Shown: positions 25,122 through 34,353 of the stretch, in pieces
Layout: every line of letters starts with the position of its first letter
How positions within the stretch are numbered: position 1 is the stretch's first letter
Source of the DNA: Candidatus Poribacteria bacterium
GTDB lineage: Bacteria; Poribacteria; WGA-4E; JAJDTR01
Assembly: GCA_022827055.1 (NCBI GenBank)
Contig: JAJDTR010000013.1
Coordinates: 56,604-120,603, forward strand
Direction of reading: 5' to 3'
DNA length: 64,000 nt
Program-made: the position numbers and the translations under genes
The notes under the pieces: model-generated
Seen by the model: the letters and a program-made list of their open reading frames with translations, nothing else
Databases searched by the model: none
Told to the model about the DNA's origin: nothing

Positions 25122-26885
25122 TCAGGTTTTATGCCTATCGAGTGCATGCCTCAAACCGGGAAGGAAATAGTTTTCGACGACGACCTCCCAACTCATCTTA
25201 ACAGCGATTTCATAGCCTTGCCGAATCATCTCTTCAGTTTCGCGCTCGTCGCGCGGCAGGCGTGTTACTAGTTTTTCCGCAATCTCCCAACTGTTTTCCG
25301 CTTCAATCTTTTCTCGTTCGGCGGCTCCTATTGCTAACAAGCCGTCGAGCGAATCCGGAACGTGATTCAGATGCGTATAGTCGGCAATAATGACGTTCGG
25401 TATTTCCGCGCCACCAGTTGCGCATCGGACGAAACCACAACAGCCACAGGCGTTGCTTAGCACACATATCGCGCCGAAGCCCAATGGTTCAACCTGCGCA
25501 ATGCCAAAGGGTTCATAGATGGATTGTCCGAATTCGGCATCGGATCCCTTGCGAAGGTCCATGAACTCCATGTCTTCAGGCATCCTGGCGCCGCAGCGTT
25601 CTCTGTTCCAACCGAACTGATTGACAAAAACAACCTTGATTGCAGTCGAATCGGAATTGAATGCGGTGACTCCGTTGTTCAATTCAATTTCGCTTCCGAC
25701 CAAGTCCGGAGCACCAATCCGATGATGCAGAGGCCAGCCGTATTCCGCTTCCATACAGTGGGCGTCTTCGCTCGATCTGCCGCTGCCAATTTCTGAGGAT
25801 AGAATGATCATCACAGCGGTTTTTCCTCTTGATGCAAGAAGACTATCCATGTGTCGCAGCAGCTGCAAATCGCGCCAAAATCCTTTGCTTCTCACGAGCC
25901 GTGCGACGTGAGTAAACACATAGTCAGGGGAGAAACCGAGCAGGTTTTCGGCGTATTTTTGCAGACGCTCCTTGGATTCCAACTTCTCGGAAAGATTCAG
26001 GCGGGTATTAGGAATCCCGTTATAAACAAGGTCTATTTTTGCTTCCAAAAAGGGTTGGGCTAAGAAGCGAAGTTCGCGCACGACGAGATCGCTCACTGCA
26101 AAAATATCGTCACAAAGGTGCGCCTTGTCTATGAGCACATGTTTGTGATACCAAGACTGATCGCCGAACACATCCTGAATTGATTTGCCTTCGTCCAGCC
26201 CGCGATCCAAAGCGTTGTAAAACCTCGTGTCGTGCCCGGGGTGACTCTCAATGATCGGCCGTGCGGTTGCGACTTCATGAGCATAGAAAATTGTCCGTAT
26301 GTTAGGCTGTCCATCAAGCATCGCCTTGAGGGCCAGGGGCATTCCCATGAATTCGTGCGCAACTATAAAACAGGGCGATACGGCGTTTCCCTCGATTAGG
26401 GTATGCAAGGCGTAAAATCCTGGTTCCGCGAGTCGAACGTATTCCTCATATTCCCAATTGTCCTCGTAACGCTCGGATTCGATAGAGAAGCGATCGAAGA
26501 GGCGTAACTTGAACGAGTTCAACTGTTCAAGGGCGATTGAGGACACATCAACCAGAATTACCTCCGGGCAAATCGTAACGCCGCTATCATCGTCCACCAG
26601 GCGGCGTTTGCCATAAACGAGGTTGACCTGATAGGTTTTCTCGATATTTTGTAGTGCGTCGGAGTGAGGAGTTTTGCGGATTACCATAGAAGAGGAGTAC
26701 AGCACTTCGCCGCCTTCTCCCAAACAGTCATGTTCGCGCTCATCAGCTTTATGAAGAGGACCGATGAGAAATGTCCTTTCAACGTTCCTGCTGTACTGAC
26801 GTGTCGTGAGTAGGCCTTGCAATACAGCGCCGATCCCTCCGATTTTTTGAACGGCTTCGTGGGTTACATGGGCAACAGTGCTCAA
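25122..26885 (-). CDS. Glycogen synthase-like GT-B glycosyltransferase
   Basis: 587 residues from a TTG start (26885-26883) with GAGG six bases upstream. The N-terminus 'HVTHEAVQKIGGIGAVLQG' is the sugar-nucleotide loop seen in starch/glycogen synthases (KxGGL-type). The C-terminal half has SIYEPFGIAQVEPLGFGA, the EPFGxxxxE nucleotide-sugar motif of GT-B enzymes, followed by a Cys-rich stretch 'SNACGCCGFV'. It probably elongates an alpha-1,4-glucan with UDP- or ADP-glucose, acting with the branching enzyme next door. It looks intermediate between the GT5 and GT3 classes, so the donor and exact family are unsure. Confidence 0.8.
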   Translation of the reverse strand: MSTVAHVTHEAVQKIGGIGAVLQGLLTTRQYSRNVERTFLIGPLHKADEREHDCLGEGGEVLYSSSMVIRKTPHSDALQNIEKTYQVNLVYGKRRLVDDDSGVTICPEVILVDVSSIALEQLNSFKLRLFDRFSIESERYEDNWEYEEYVRLAEPGFYALHTLIEGNAVSPCFIVAHEFMGMPLALKAMLDGQPNIRTIFYAHEVATARPIIESHPGHDTRFYNALDRGLDEGKSIQDVFGDQSWYHKHVLIDKAHLCDDIFAVSDLVVRELRFLAQPFLEAKIDLVYNGIPNTRLNLSEKLESKERLQKYAENLLGFSPDYVFTHVARLVRSKGFWRDLQLLRHMDSLLASRGKTAVMIILSSEIGSGRSSEDAHCMEAEYGWPLHHRIGAPDLVGSEIELNNGVTAFNSDSTAIKVVFVNQFGWNRERCGARMPEDMEFMDLRKGSDAEFGQSIYEPFGIAQVEPLGFGAICVLSNACGCCGFVRCATGGAEIPNVIIADYTHLNHVPDSLDGLLAIGAAEREKIEAENSWEIAEKLVTRLPRDERETEEMIRQGYEIAVKMSWEVVVENYFLPGLRHALDRHKT

Positions 26886-27102
26886 ATTTTACCTCGTGCT
26901 TCAAGAAAAACCGTGAAAAGTCAGATGCCTGTAACTCCTGGCTGAGATAACTGAACGGTGTTCATATGTAGGTGCCTTGGTCGAAATTGCATAATGTGAT
27001 TATACTCGACGCCGTTGAAAGTTGCGTTTTTAGCAGCGTGAGTTGTGCAGGTGGTAGGAGGAGTTCCCACCGATTCCCGATCGTCGCGATTCGGAGAAGG
27101 AT

Positions 27103-27191
27103 CTCTATCGCACTCACTATTCGTTCGCTTGATCTCCTACAAACCTTCGACGCACAATTGCGCAAAATTAACCGATGCTGAGTATAGATGC
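27103..27191 (+). repeat. Dispersed intergenic repeat, long copy (89 bp)
   Basis: Matches 57677-57765 at 82 of 89 positions. The central stretch CACAATTGCGCAAAATTAAC is identical. Both copies create a spurious ORF ending ...QLRKINRC. Confidence 0.75.
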
Positions 27192-27206
27192 CCCTATCGC
27201 TTTGTA

Positions 27207-27377
27207 GTAACTGTTTAGTGTATCGGTCTGGATTTGCCAATCCAGACCGAGCGGGGCAGGGAACGCGCCGAGTAGGAAAGTACAATGCTAATTCCAACTA
27301 ATCGGGGGCTTACATGCCCAGACCGAATGTGGGACGAATTGTAATGCTACGAACCAAACAATGCACTAAACAGTTAC
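27207..27377. mobile_element. MITE-like element with 14-bp terminal inverted repeats
   Basis: 171 bases bounded by GTAACTGTTTAGTG (27207-27220) and its exact inverse complement CACTAAACAGTTAC (27364-27377). It contains a 12-bp perfect hairpin (27223-27250, arm TCGGTCTGGATT, loop TGCC). No coding capacity and no clear target-site duplication. A degenerate terminal sequence, ACTAAACAGCTACGC, occurs near 46065. Confidence 0.45.
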
Positions 27378-27400
27378 GCTTTGTATATACATTGAAAATC

Positions 27401-27430
27401 TCCACCGCACTCGCTATTCGCTCAGTTAAT
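27401..27430 (+). repeat. Dispersed intergenic repeat, short copy
   Basis: TCCACCGCACTCGCTATTCG... ending GTTAAT. Related to the first 30 bases of the copy at 27103 and to 11863-11892. Confidence 0.5.
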
Positions 27431-27582
27431 CCTATTTGGCCACTTGATTGCACCTACCGAAATATGAGTAGGTATGAATGGGACTACAAATGAGAACCGG
27501 AAACCGAGTTTATGGATAAGACCCGGTTTCGGAAAGGTGGGAAATCTTCTGCCCAAGAGGGAGTAAGAGGTAAGACCTCATC

Positions 27583-28533
27583 TTAACTTCCGTCAATGCT
27601 CAATCGCGCCTGTTCTCCAGCATGGTAGGAACTTCGGACGAGGGGGCCTGATTCGACATGGCGGAAACCCATGTCCATGCCTGCCTCTTTCAACTCTTCA
27701 AATTCCTGAGGGGTATAATAGCGCTGAATCGGGAGATGCCGAGATGTGGGTGAGAGGTATTGCCCTATGGTGAGTATGTCGCAACAGTTTTGTTGAATAT
27801 CTCGCATGGTGTCGAGCAACTCCTCGATCGTCTCTCCCAAACCGACCATCAATCCCGATTTAGTGACAATGGTAGGATCAATTTCCTTGCCACGCCGTAA
27901 TAGGTTCAGAGTTTGCTGGTAATTTGCTTGAGGTCGAGCTCTTCGATAGAGGCGCGGAACGGTTTCGGTATTATGGTTCAGGAGGTCGGGCTTGGCGTCA
28001 ATAATTACACCGAGGGCCTCCCAATTGCCCTCCAGGTCCGGGATAAGCACCTCGACGGTGCAACCTGGACTGTTCAGCCGCGATTCTCGAATGCACTCCG
28101 CAAAGATGCTTGCTCCTCCATCGGGGAGATCGTCTCGGTTCACGGAGGTAATTACCACATGCTTCAGTTTGAGGTTTCCGACCGCCGCACCGATTCTCCG
28201 CGGTTCATCGCGGTCAACAACACCCCCGGGTTTGCCTTTCGTGACCGCACAGAACATGCAACGCCGTGTGCACACATCACCTAGGATCATAAAAGTTGCC
28301 GTTCGATTTTCCCAGCATTCCCCGATGTTGGGACAACGCGCCTCCTCGCAAACGGTATGCAGGTTCAAATCTCTCATCAGGTGCTTGAGATCGGCGTAGT
28401 TCGGGCCAGAAGGCATGCGAGCCTTAATCCAAGGCGGGAGCCGCCGTTTTGCTGAATACCGAACCGGTTCCTTGCCCGAAGCACACGACTCGCCCGCATT
28501 GGGCGAACCGTGTAACGGCAATGATTTGATCAT
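27583..28533 (-). CDS. lipA: Lipoyl synthase LipA
   Basis: 316 residues from ATG 28533, which has AGGGA at 8 bases; an in-frame ATG at 28551 would add six residues. It is a radical SAM enzyme that inserts two sulfurs into octanoyl groups on lipoyl domains. Auxiliary-cluster cysteines are in CEEARCPNIGEC (about 62-73), and the radical SAM cluster CxxxCxxC is CTRRCMFC (about 87-94). The C-terminus has the 'SSYHA' motif (about 303-307) that supplies the serine ligand. Length and motifs are complete. No lipB or target dehydrogenase gene is near; the hflCK genes upstream are separated by about 90 bases. Confidence 0.96.
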   Translation of the reverse strand: MIKSLPLHGSPNAGESCASGKEPVRYSAKRRLPPWIKARMPSGPNYADLKHLMRDLNLHTVCEEARCPNIGECWENRTATFMILGDVCTRRCMFCAVTKGKPGGVVDRDEPRRIGAAVGNLKLKHVVITSVNRDDLPDGGASIFAECIRESRLNSPGCTVEVLIPDLEGNWEALGVIIDAKPDLLNHNTETVPRLYRRARPQANYQQTLNLLRRGKEIDPTIVTKSGLMVGLGETIEELLDTMRDIQQNCCDILTIGQYLSPTSRHLPIQRYYTPQEFEELKEAGMDMGFRHVESGPLVRSSYHAGEQARLSIDGS

Positions 28534-28620
28534 AACCTCAGTCCCTTCCATCAGAAATTGAGATGCAAAAGCACCGCGAAATGTAATCCATGTCTAGAGA
28601 TTCCCAATTCACCAACTTTC

Positions 28621-29490
28621 TCATCTCCTTAGTCCATTATTAGTCAGGAACCGGAAAAAGTCGGAGTTGGCAGGGATGACAACCTTGTCGCCATCCTTAA
28701 GCATGGTTCCGTACGCTTGAATACGTCGCGAGAAAGCATAGAATTCGGGATCTTGTCCCAACGCTTCAGCGTAAATTTGGATTGCTTCCGCTTCACCCTC
28801 TCCGCGAATGCGCTGCGCTTCTTCGTAGCCTTGAGCCCGGATGACGGTACTGTCACGATCCGCCTGGGCACGAATGATGTTCGCTTGCTCATTACCTTCG
28901 GCGCGGAATAAGTTAGACTCCCGTTTACGTTCGGCAATCATCCGATTGAACACGCTCTGTTCCACCTCCTCAGGCAGGTCGGCTCTTTTGGTGCGCACAT
29001 CCACGACCTTAATTCCGTACTCCTCGGCTTTTTCAGTTGCGGACCGGGCAACGGCTTCCATGATGCTTTCGCGCTCCGTAGAAATGACATCGACAAAGTT
29101 GACATGCGCCAGTTCCTGTCGAAGCTCGGAGAAAACGATGTCATCCAAGCGGGCGCGGGCGCCTGCTTCTGTCGTGACCGCTTTGAAGAAGATGAGGGGA
29201 TCGGTGATTTTCCAGCGGGTAACGTGATCCACCACCAGCCGTTTCTTGTCAGCAGTGAGGTATTCCTGCGGTAATGCATCGCTAGACAGGATACGTTTCT
29301 CAAAGAAAATCACATTCTGGATAAACGGAGATTTTATCTTCAAACCCGGCTGTTGGACAGTGGCGACAGGATTACCAAATTGAAGGATGATAGCCTGCTC
29401 CGTCTCGTCAACGGTAAACAGGGTTTGGCTGATAACTACGGCTAGAACGATCACCAAGAAAACAACGATACCAAGCATTCGCGTATTCAT
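28621..29490 (-). CDS. hflC: HflC, membrane protease modulator (SPFH/band 7)
   Basis: 289 residues from ATG 29490, preceded by GGAGGG at 7 bases; the longer frame starting at 29577 overlaps hflK and is unlikely. One N-terminal membrane anchor (about 5-22) is followed by the band 7 domain ('FTVDETEQAIILQFGNPVATV') and a coiled coil with the 'AEGNEQANIIRAQADRDSTVIRAQ' pattern. HflC forms with HflK a cage around the FtsH protease in the inner membrane. It follows hflK with one base between. Confidence 0.94.
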   Translation of the reverse strand: MNTRMLGIVVFLVIVLAVVISQTLFTVDETEQAIILQFGNPVATVQQPGLKIKSPFIQNVIFFEKRILSSDALPQEYLTADKKRLVVDHVTRWKITDPLIFFKAVTTEAGARARLDDIVFSELRQELAHVNFVDVISTERESIMEAVARSATEKAEEYGIKVVDVRTKRADLPEEVEQSVFNRMIAERKRESNLFRAEGNEQANIIRAQADRDSTVIRAQGYEEAQRIRGEGEAEAIQIYAEALGQDPEFYAFSRRIQAYGTMLKDGDKVVIPANSDFFRFLTNNGLRR

Positions 29491-29491
29491 C

Positions 29492-30499
29492 TTAGTTCCC
29501 TCCTTCAGTCGATCTTGAACTACTCGGATTGGTAAGCGGCAACAACGGTAAGACTCCTCTGCCAACGTCGTCGTCAACCAGAATCAATTCGACTTGGTTC
29601 AGAATCTTCTCCAGTGCCTCGATGTGCATGCGCTCTCGCGTTACCTGCCGAGCGGACCGATATTCTTTAAGAACGGCAAGAAAGCGGTTTGCGTCACCCG
29701 TAGCGTGAAGAATTTGCTCCTCTTTGAAAGCCGTAGCTTCCTCGATTGCCTGTTGTTTCTCACCGCGGGCCTTTGGAACCACATTATTCTGGTAAGCCTG
29801 TGATTCATTGATAAGCCGTTCTTTGTCGGCTCGCGCGCGAACCACATCTTGGAATGCGTCACGAACCTCTTTCGGCGGGTCCGCTACTTGAAGACGCACA
29901 TCGGTAACTTGGATACCGGTTCCATAATCCGTCATCAGCTTTGAGAGAAATGTCCGCGTCTCCTCCTGGACACGTGCTCGTTCCTGCGTAATGACATCAT
30001 CGACTGACATTTGTCCCACGGTGCTGCGGAGCGCCACTTCAGCGCTTGTAAGCAGAATCTGTTCGGGATTTTGGACATTGAAGACAAAATCGCGTGAGCT
30101 CGCGACACGATATTGAACCAACAGCTCAACCTGAACGATGTTCTCATCTTTCGTCAACATTAGAGCTTCGCTCAGAACCTCGCGCTTTCGGTCCCGATCT
30201 GTGGTTCGGAATCCAATTTCTGCGCGCCGAATGCTTTCGACATTAACAATGGTCACGCTCTGAATGGGCCACGGCAATCGGTAGTTGAGTCCGGAGCCGG
30301 TGACGTTCGCGAATTTGCCGAACGTGAGTACCACCCCCTCTTGGCCCGGCTGTACGATATAGATGCCCGTCGCCAGCCACACGAGCAGTACGATCCCGAT
30401 GATGAGCAAATAGAGAATCTTACTAGATCCCGAGAACCACCTGGAGACATTGCTCATGTATTGGTTAAATTGTTCCGGCTCCCACGGTTGTTGTTGCAT
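29492..30499 (-). CDS. hflK: HflK, membrane protease modulator (SPFH/band 7)
   Basis: 335 residues. The N-terminal cytoplasmic stretch 'MQQQPWEPEQFNQYM' is followed by a membrane helix (about 27-48), the band 7 domain ('YIVQPGQEGVVLTFGKF', about 48-64), and a long C-terminal helix region with 'ATGDANRFLAVLKEY' typical of HflK. It has an excellent GGAGGAG ribosome binding site. It is first gene of the hflKC pair; ftsH is not in the window. Confidence 0.94.
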   Translation of the reverse strand: MQQQPWEPEQFNQYMSNVSRWFSGSSKILYLLIIGIVLLVWLATGIYIVQPGQEGVVLTFGKFANVTGSGLNYRLPWPIQSVTIVNVESIRRAEIGFRTTDRDRKREVLSEALMLTKDENIVQVELLVQYRVASSRDFVFNVQNPEQILLTSAEVALRSTVGQMSVDDVITQERARVQEETRTFLSKLMTDYGTGIQVTDVRLQVADPPKEVRDAFQDVVRARADKERLINESQAYQNNVVPKARGEKQQAIEEATAFKEEQILHATGDANRFLAVLKEYRSARQVTRERMHIEALEKILNQVELILVDDDVGRGVLPLLPLTNPSSSRSTEGGN

Positions 30500-30594
30500 T
30501 TGATCTCCTCCTAACTTTTAATATCCGGTTGTGTTCGATGCGGACGCGCGTTGCTGTCAATCCATGCCGTACGTCCCACACGAGGTGTTTGAAA

Positions 30595-32925
30595 CTACAG
30601 TAGAAACAATGAGATTCCAATGTTTGTTCGCCGTTCACCTCCACCGAGAGGAACAAGGTAGTCCTGAATAACATAATCCGAGGTAATCAGAAGCCCCATT
30701 CTCTGACCAAAAGCGTCGCCTTGCAGTACAAGTTCGAAGAAGCCTACCGTGCGGTCAAAATCGTTGGTGGAATCGTTGAGATCGCGCCATGTAAGATATT
30801 GGGCACCGGCGCTCAACTGCAACTGCGCCGCAACTTGATGGGTCAGCGTCAAGATATAGGCATTCCGTAGGACATCAATTGACCTTTCCTTTTCAAACGG
30901 GACTGTGTAGCCGATAGAACGATCGCTTCGAAAAGCGGGTGCAATCGTCAGGTCGTCCAGGACCTCATAATCGTAGCGAATCTGATTGATTAGAGCAGTG
31001 TCGATAACGCGTTGCCGAGTGTGAAATAGGCTGTCGCGTTGATATTTGAATTTGCTAGTAAGCATCAGATTCTTAACGTTTTGGTAGTTAACAATCATAG
31101 TATAGATGTTGCCGAGATAGTTTTGGAGCGCCAAGTTATCCTTGATTCGCTCTCCGGTGCTTCGGATGACGACGTCATCGGGTATAATATCGCGCGAGCG
31201 CCGAAGTGTATAACGAAAAAGAACGGTTCCAAAGTGAGGAATCGGCTCGGGCGCGTATGACAACACATTGTAAAATCCTCTCGCACTCTTGTGTTCAAGG
31301 ATGAGGCGTTTCACATAATACCCGGGAATGACTGAGAGCCCTTCGGCAAAGGGAAGATTGACCTTAAAATAGGTATTGTGTCCATACGAACCCTCATCAT
31401 AGTCGAAACGGTAGTTGGGTTTGTCATCATCCTCAAGATTATCAGGCTCGCCGTTGTTATTGAAATCAATGGATTCCCTATTCAAGCCCAAGCGAAACCG
31501 GGGCGGGTCAGCAAAGAACAGAAGAAAATCATCGTCCCAATCCTTTACTCGATCTCCGTCAACATCATCCTTGTTGTTTCCGGACAACAAGAACTCAGGC
31601 TCGCGTGAGTCAGCATATCGGTCCTCATTGTCATTATCATCTACAAAATTTGAAGCCGTAAAAAAAGGGGCGATTCGCGTGAATTCGCTTCGCCAAGTAA
31701 TGGGCCCAAAGTTTCGGTTGATGTCGACAAACCAAGCGTTCGCGCGCCGTTGGCTCCGATTTCCAGTAACAAGGGGGTATTGCCGCGTTTGAGTGTACCA
31801 CGCACATTCGGCTTCGACCGCAAAACCAGCCAATGTGGTCTGCAAGTCAAAGCCCATGGCGGTTTCATCCGTGAGTGTACCGTAGTCAAATCGGCGGACT
31901 TGTCTATTTGAGCTGTCTCGCACGTTGCCTGCGGCGCTCAGTTCCAGTTGAAAATTCTGATTGTCTGTTGACAAGCTTACACGATAATCGTTGGCGATGT
32001 CGACTTCAAATTGCACTCGTTTGATTTCCTGCGAATTAAACAGGAAGAACCTATAGGTAAACGCGCCTTCTCCATCAACCCATCGCGAACGAGCATCGCG
32101 TTTGCTATCGTTCGGTAAAACCAAGATTCCCGGAGGTTCCTGCCCTGCGGTCACATTGTATTCCAGCACGCCATCGACAATAACGCGGACGCGGAAAACC
32201 CGTGCGCCTCCCGAATCTTCTGGTGAAGCGTCGCTAAAACGGAGAAACAGTTCGGTGGGCGGATTGCTGATGGTGATTCCCCGGAAAGGATTACTCGCGC
32301 GCGTGAGATCGTAGTTCGTAAAAAAACGATTCACATAGTTCACTCCTACGCGAGGCAATGGCACGGTTACCTCTGGATACGTCCCCAGCCGAAAATCGTA
32401 TGCGCCCAGATTCGCCTCCGCCCGCATCCCCGCCATGAACCAATCTGACGTGCTCTCAATGTCAATATCCTCGATTGGAGTCGTTCGCTCTCCCAGAATG
32501 GAGAACGTGTTGTTTGTCACGCGTGCGATAAATGCCGAAACGCCACCTCCGGCACGCGGCACCGTAATGTTCCATCGGGCTGCGTCAAAGAGTTCTTTGT
32601 TTAGCGTGAAGCTGGAAAACTTGGTGAGAAAATTGCCAACGGTCAACTGGTGATTCACGTTTTCAGCGGGAATGTCGAACGTGAAAAAGTTTCTATTACT
32701 CGTTTTGTTCCGAAATTCGGAATCGCGACGCAAGATTGAGTCGCCCTCTAGCACGCCAAACGTTGCCTGCATCTTGTAGAGTTCTTTGCCGCTCTTATCG
32801 AAGACCTGATTTCCAAGGGGATCGGTTTGTTGGGCAATGGCGGGCATCAATACCCCCATGTAGAACTGCCAAAACGCGGCAAAGAAAACAATCGAATTAC
32901 GGAGCGTCTTAGAGATCGTAGACAA
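30595..32925 (-). CDS. Large putative outer-membrane/surface protein with acidic Ca-binding-like repeats
   Basis: About 776 residues if it starts at TTG 32925, which gives a clean signal peptide ('LRNSIVFFAAFWQFYMG' then 'AIAQQ'). The open frame continues upstream to 33024 with starts that would add a second hydrophobic stretch. The mature part is rich in alternating polar/hydrophobic strands. It includes Asp-rich loops, 'DVDGDRVKDWDDDF' and 'DFNNNGEPDNLEDDDK' (mid-protein), like thrombospondin-3 or EF-hand calcium sites. It ends in 'TNIGISLFLL', compatible with a barrel strand. It overlaps the end of the PorV-like gene. I cannot name the family. Confidence 0.7.
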   Translation of the reverse strand: MSTISKTLRNSIVFFAAFWQFYMGVLMPAIAQQTDPLGNQVFDKSGKELYKMQATFGVLEGDSILRRDSEFRNKTSNRNFFTFDIPAENVNHQLTVGNFLTKFSSFTLNKELFDAARWNITVPRAGGGVSAFIARVTNNTFSILGERTTPIEDIDIESTSDWFMAGMRAEANLGAYDFRLGTYPEVTVPLPRVGVNYVNRFFTNYDLTRASNPFRGITISNPPTELFLRFSDASPEDSGGARVFRVRVIVDGVLEYNVTAGQEPPGILVLPNDSKRDARSRWVDGEGAFTYRFFLFNSQEIKRVQFEVDIANDYRVSLSTDNQNFQLELSAAGNVRDSSNRQVRRFDYGTLTDETAMGFDLQTTLAGFAVEAECAWYTQTRQYPLVTGNRSQRRANAWFVDINRNFGPITWRSEFTRIAPFFTASNFVDDNDNEDRYADSREPEFLLSGNNKDDVDGDRVKDWDDDFLLFFADPPRFRLGLNRESIDFNNNGEPDNLEDDDKPNYRFDYDEGSYGHNTYFKVNLPFAEGLSVIPGYYVKRLILEHKSARGFYNVLSYAPEPIPHFGTVLFRYTLRRSRDIIPDDVVIRSTGERIKDNLALQNYLGNIYTMIVNYQNVKNLMLTSKFKYQRDSLFHTRQRVIDTALINQIRYDYEVLDDLTIAPAFRSDRSIGYTVPFEKERSIDVLRNAYILTLTHQVAAQLQLSAGAQYLTWRDLNDSTNDFDRTVGFFELVLQGDAFGQRMGLLITSDYVIQDYLVPLGGGERRTNIGISLFLL

Positions 32926-33868
32926 TGCTGAACCGATGACTGCCGAAAGTTGCTTGAATACCGCTATTAGGCAGAACGAATCCATAATCAATTCGCATCC
33001 TCTCTCTTGGTCTAAAACCGGCACCGATTGTTAGGTTCGTTCCCCATGCCAAATTTTCAAGTCTAAACCCACCTCGCACCAGCAATTTGTCACCATGAAG
33101 CCTATATTCTAGCCCTACTCTCACATTGATTTCCTGTCGTCTGAATACGAGGTCCATGCCCGAGGTGGAGTTTCTGCCTAGTATGCCGATGCCGAGCGTT
33201 GTCTGCAGCGGTAGAGGTTCGCTCGCGGGCGACGATGATGACGCGATATTCGGTGAATTCAAGTTTTGTACCGATACAGCGACAGGAATATTCGAAGACG
33301 ACCGAAAAACGAAACCCATGTCAACGCTCAACTGACTCCGCCCAGGCAAATCTTCAAGTACCACGCCATTTGCACCTAAAGTCGGCACGGTCTCCCAGTT
33401 AAGAAGTTTGCCGGAAACACCAATCGAAAAGTGCCGGTTGTTCTCACCTCCAATTCGGTAGCTCTTGCTTGCACCCAAGATGACATAATTTTCGGCGTAC
33501 AATTGGCTCACGTTCAGGCGTTTCCACAACAGCCCAACTGCGCCTCGGTCGGGGCGTGAGTTGGAGTAGGTAATCAGATTCTGCGTAATGCTTGTCTCGT
33601 CACTTAAGCCAACGTGCAATACTGCCATTGTAGCCGAGAATTGCTGGCCGGAGGAGTTGGAGATTGACGCCGGGTTGACCAACAATCCGTCTCCCTCATT
33701 CGTGACCGCGGTTGATGCTCCGCCCATGCCATACGTGCGAGCACCGATGAACTGATCGTCGAAAGCGGCATATATCATGGAGGTAAACGGGGTAAGAAAA
33801 AGAATTAGGCATGCGATCAAATTAAAAGAGGACGAGTAATCGAAAATTCGATCGAACAAACTCCCCAT
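32909..33868 (-). CDS. PorV/PorQ-like outer-membrane barrel protein
   Basis: 319 residues. A hydrophobic signal segment near 14-33 is followed by the family opening 'FDDQFIGARTYGMGGASTAVTNEGDGLLVNPAS' (split by me: ARTYGMGG, then NPAS). This is the glycine-rich start of PorV/PorQ and UPF0164-type barrels. Beta-strand alternation continues to the end ('FSIVYDL'). In T9SS organisms PorV shuttles cargo to the attachment machinery. That matches the sorting-type C-termini seen on two neighbours in this window. Its start lies 52 bases inside the coiled-coil gene upstream, so the exact start is uncertain. Confidence 0.75.
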   Translation of the reverse strand: MGSLFDRIFDYSSSFNLIACLILFLTPFTSMIYAAFDDQFIGARTYGMGGASTAVTNEGDGLLVNPASISNSSGQQFSATMAVLHVGLSDETSITQNLITYSNSRPDRGAVGLLWKRLNVSQLYAENYVILGASKSYRIGGENNRHFSIGVSGKLLNWETVPTLGANGVVLEDLPGRSQLSVDMGFVFRSSSNIPVAVSVQNLNSPNIASSSSPASEPLPLQTTLGIGILGRNSTSGMDLVFRRQEINVRVGLEYRLHGDKLLVRGGFRLENLAWGTNLTIGAGFRPRERMRIDYGFVLPNSGIQATFGSHRFSIVYDL

Positions 33869-34197
33869 TGTTTACCCGTCTTGAGAAATTGAATAATTAG
33901 GGCGGCAATTACTCCGACCCAGACCGGAATCATCATGCCGATTAGCCACTTAAATACATCCCGGATTTCCACCCTCATCCGTGTTTCAAGATTGCTCATT
34001 CGAGTTTCGAGAGCTGTCATCCGTGAATCCATTCGAGTTTCGAGAGCCGTCATGCGCCCTTCGAGTGAACCAATTCGTTCGCTAATTTGCGTTATCTCAC
34101 CACGCATCTGGTTCTGATCTTTGGCGATCTGGATCACCATCCCATGTGTCTGTTCAACAAAATTTTTGATTTCTGCGGTTTGGGGGTCGGTGTTCAT
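33817..34197 (-). CDS. Small coiled-coil protein with C-terminal membrane helix
   Basis: 126 residues. Residues about 30-85 form a long coiled coil with near-exact heptad-like copies (MTALETRM twice, then SNLETRM). A membrane helix at about 90-110 (IGMMIPVWVGVIAALIIQF) is followed by a short tail. The layout resembles DUF1640/CCDC90-type proteins. Excellent AAGGAG ribosome binding site before the ATG. The last 52 bases overlap the start of the PorV-like gene, suggesting translational coupling. Function unknown; perhaps a scaffold for the outer-membrane proteins encoded next to it. Confidence 0.75.
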   Translation of the reverse strand: MNTDPQTAEIKNFVEQTHGMVIQIAKDQNQMRGEITQISERIGSLEGRMTALETRMDSRMTALETRMSNLETRMRVEIRDVFKWLIGMMIPVWVGVIAALIIQFLKTGKQWGVCSIEFSITRPLLI

Positions 34198-34353
34198 AAG
34201 TTTTCTCCTTCATACAATCCATCGTCAAGGGCTATGAGCTTTCTTCTGCTCATAAACGACGCATGTAACGTTATCGAGGAAATCCGCGACCGAATAGATT
34301 GGTAATCGTGACATAAAAACGAAGAACAAATTTTTCACTCAAATAAGCCAAGA

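Larger units (their letters stand above)
26886..27582. other. 700-base repeat-rich intergenic region
   Basis: No credible gene. It holds two copies of the dispersed repeat (27103, 27401), a small element with 14-bp terminal inverted repeats (27207-27377), a 12-bp hairpin inside it (27223-27250), and a GAAACCG-type hairpin near 27498-27530. It must also hold the promoter of the glycosyltransferase gene at its left end. Confidence 0.55.

Noticed and set aside
26972..27181. Small ORF ending in QLRKINRC
   Set aside because: The same peptide end appears at 57754 only because both lie in the dispersed DNA repeat; no ribosome binding site.
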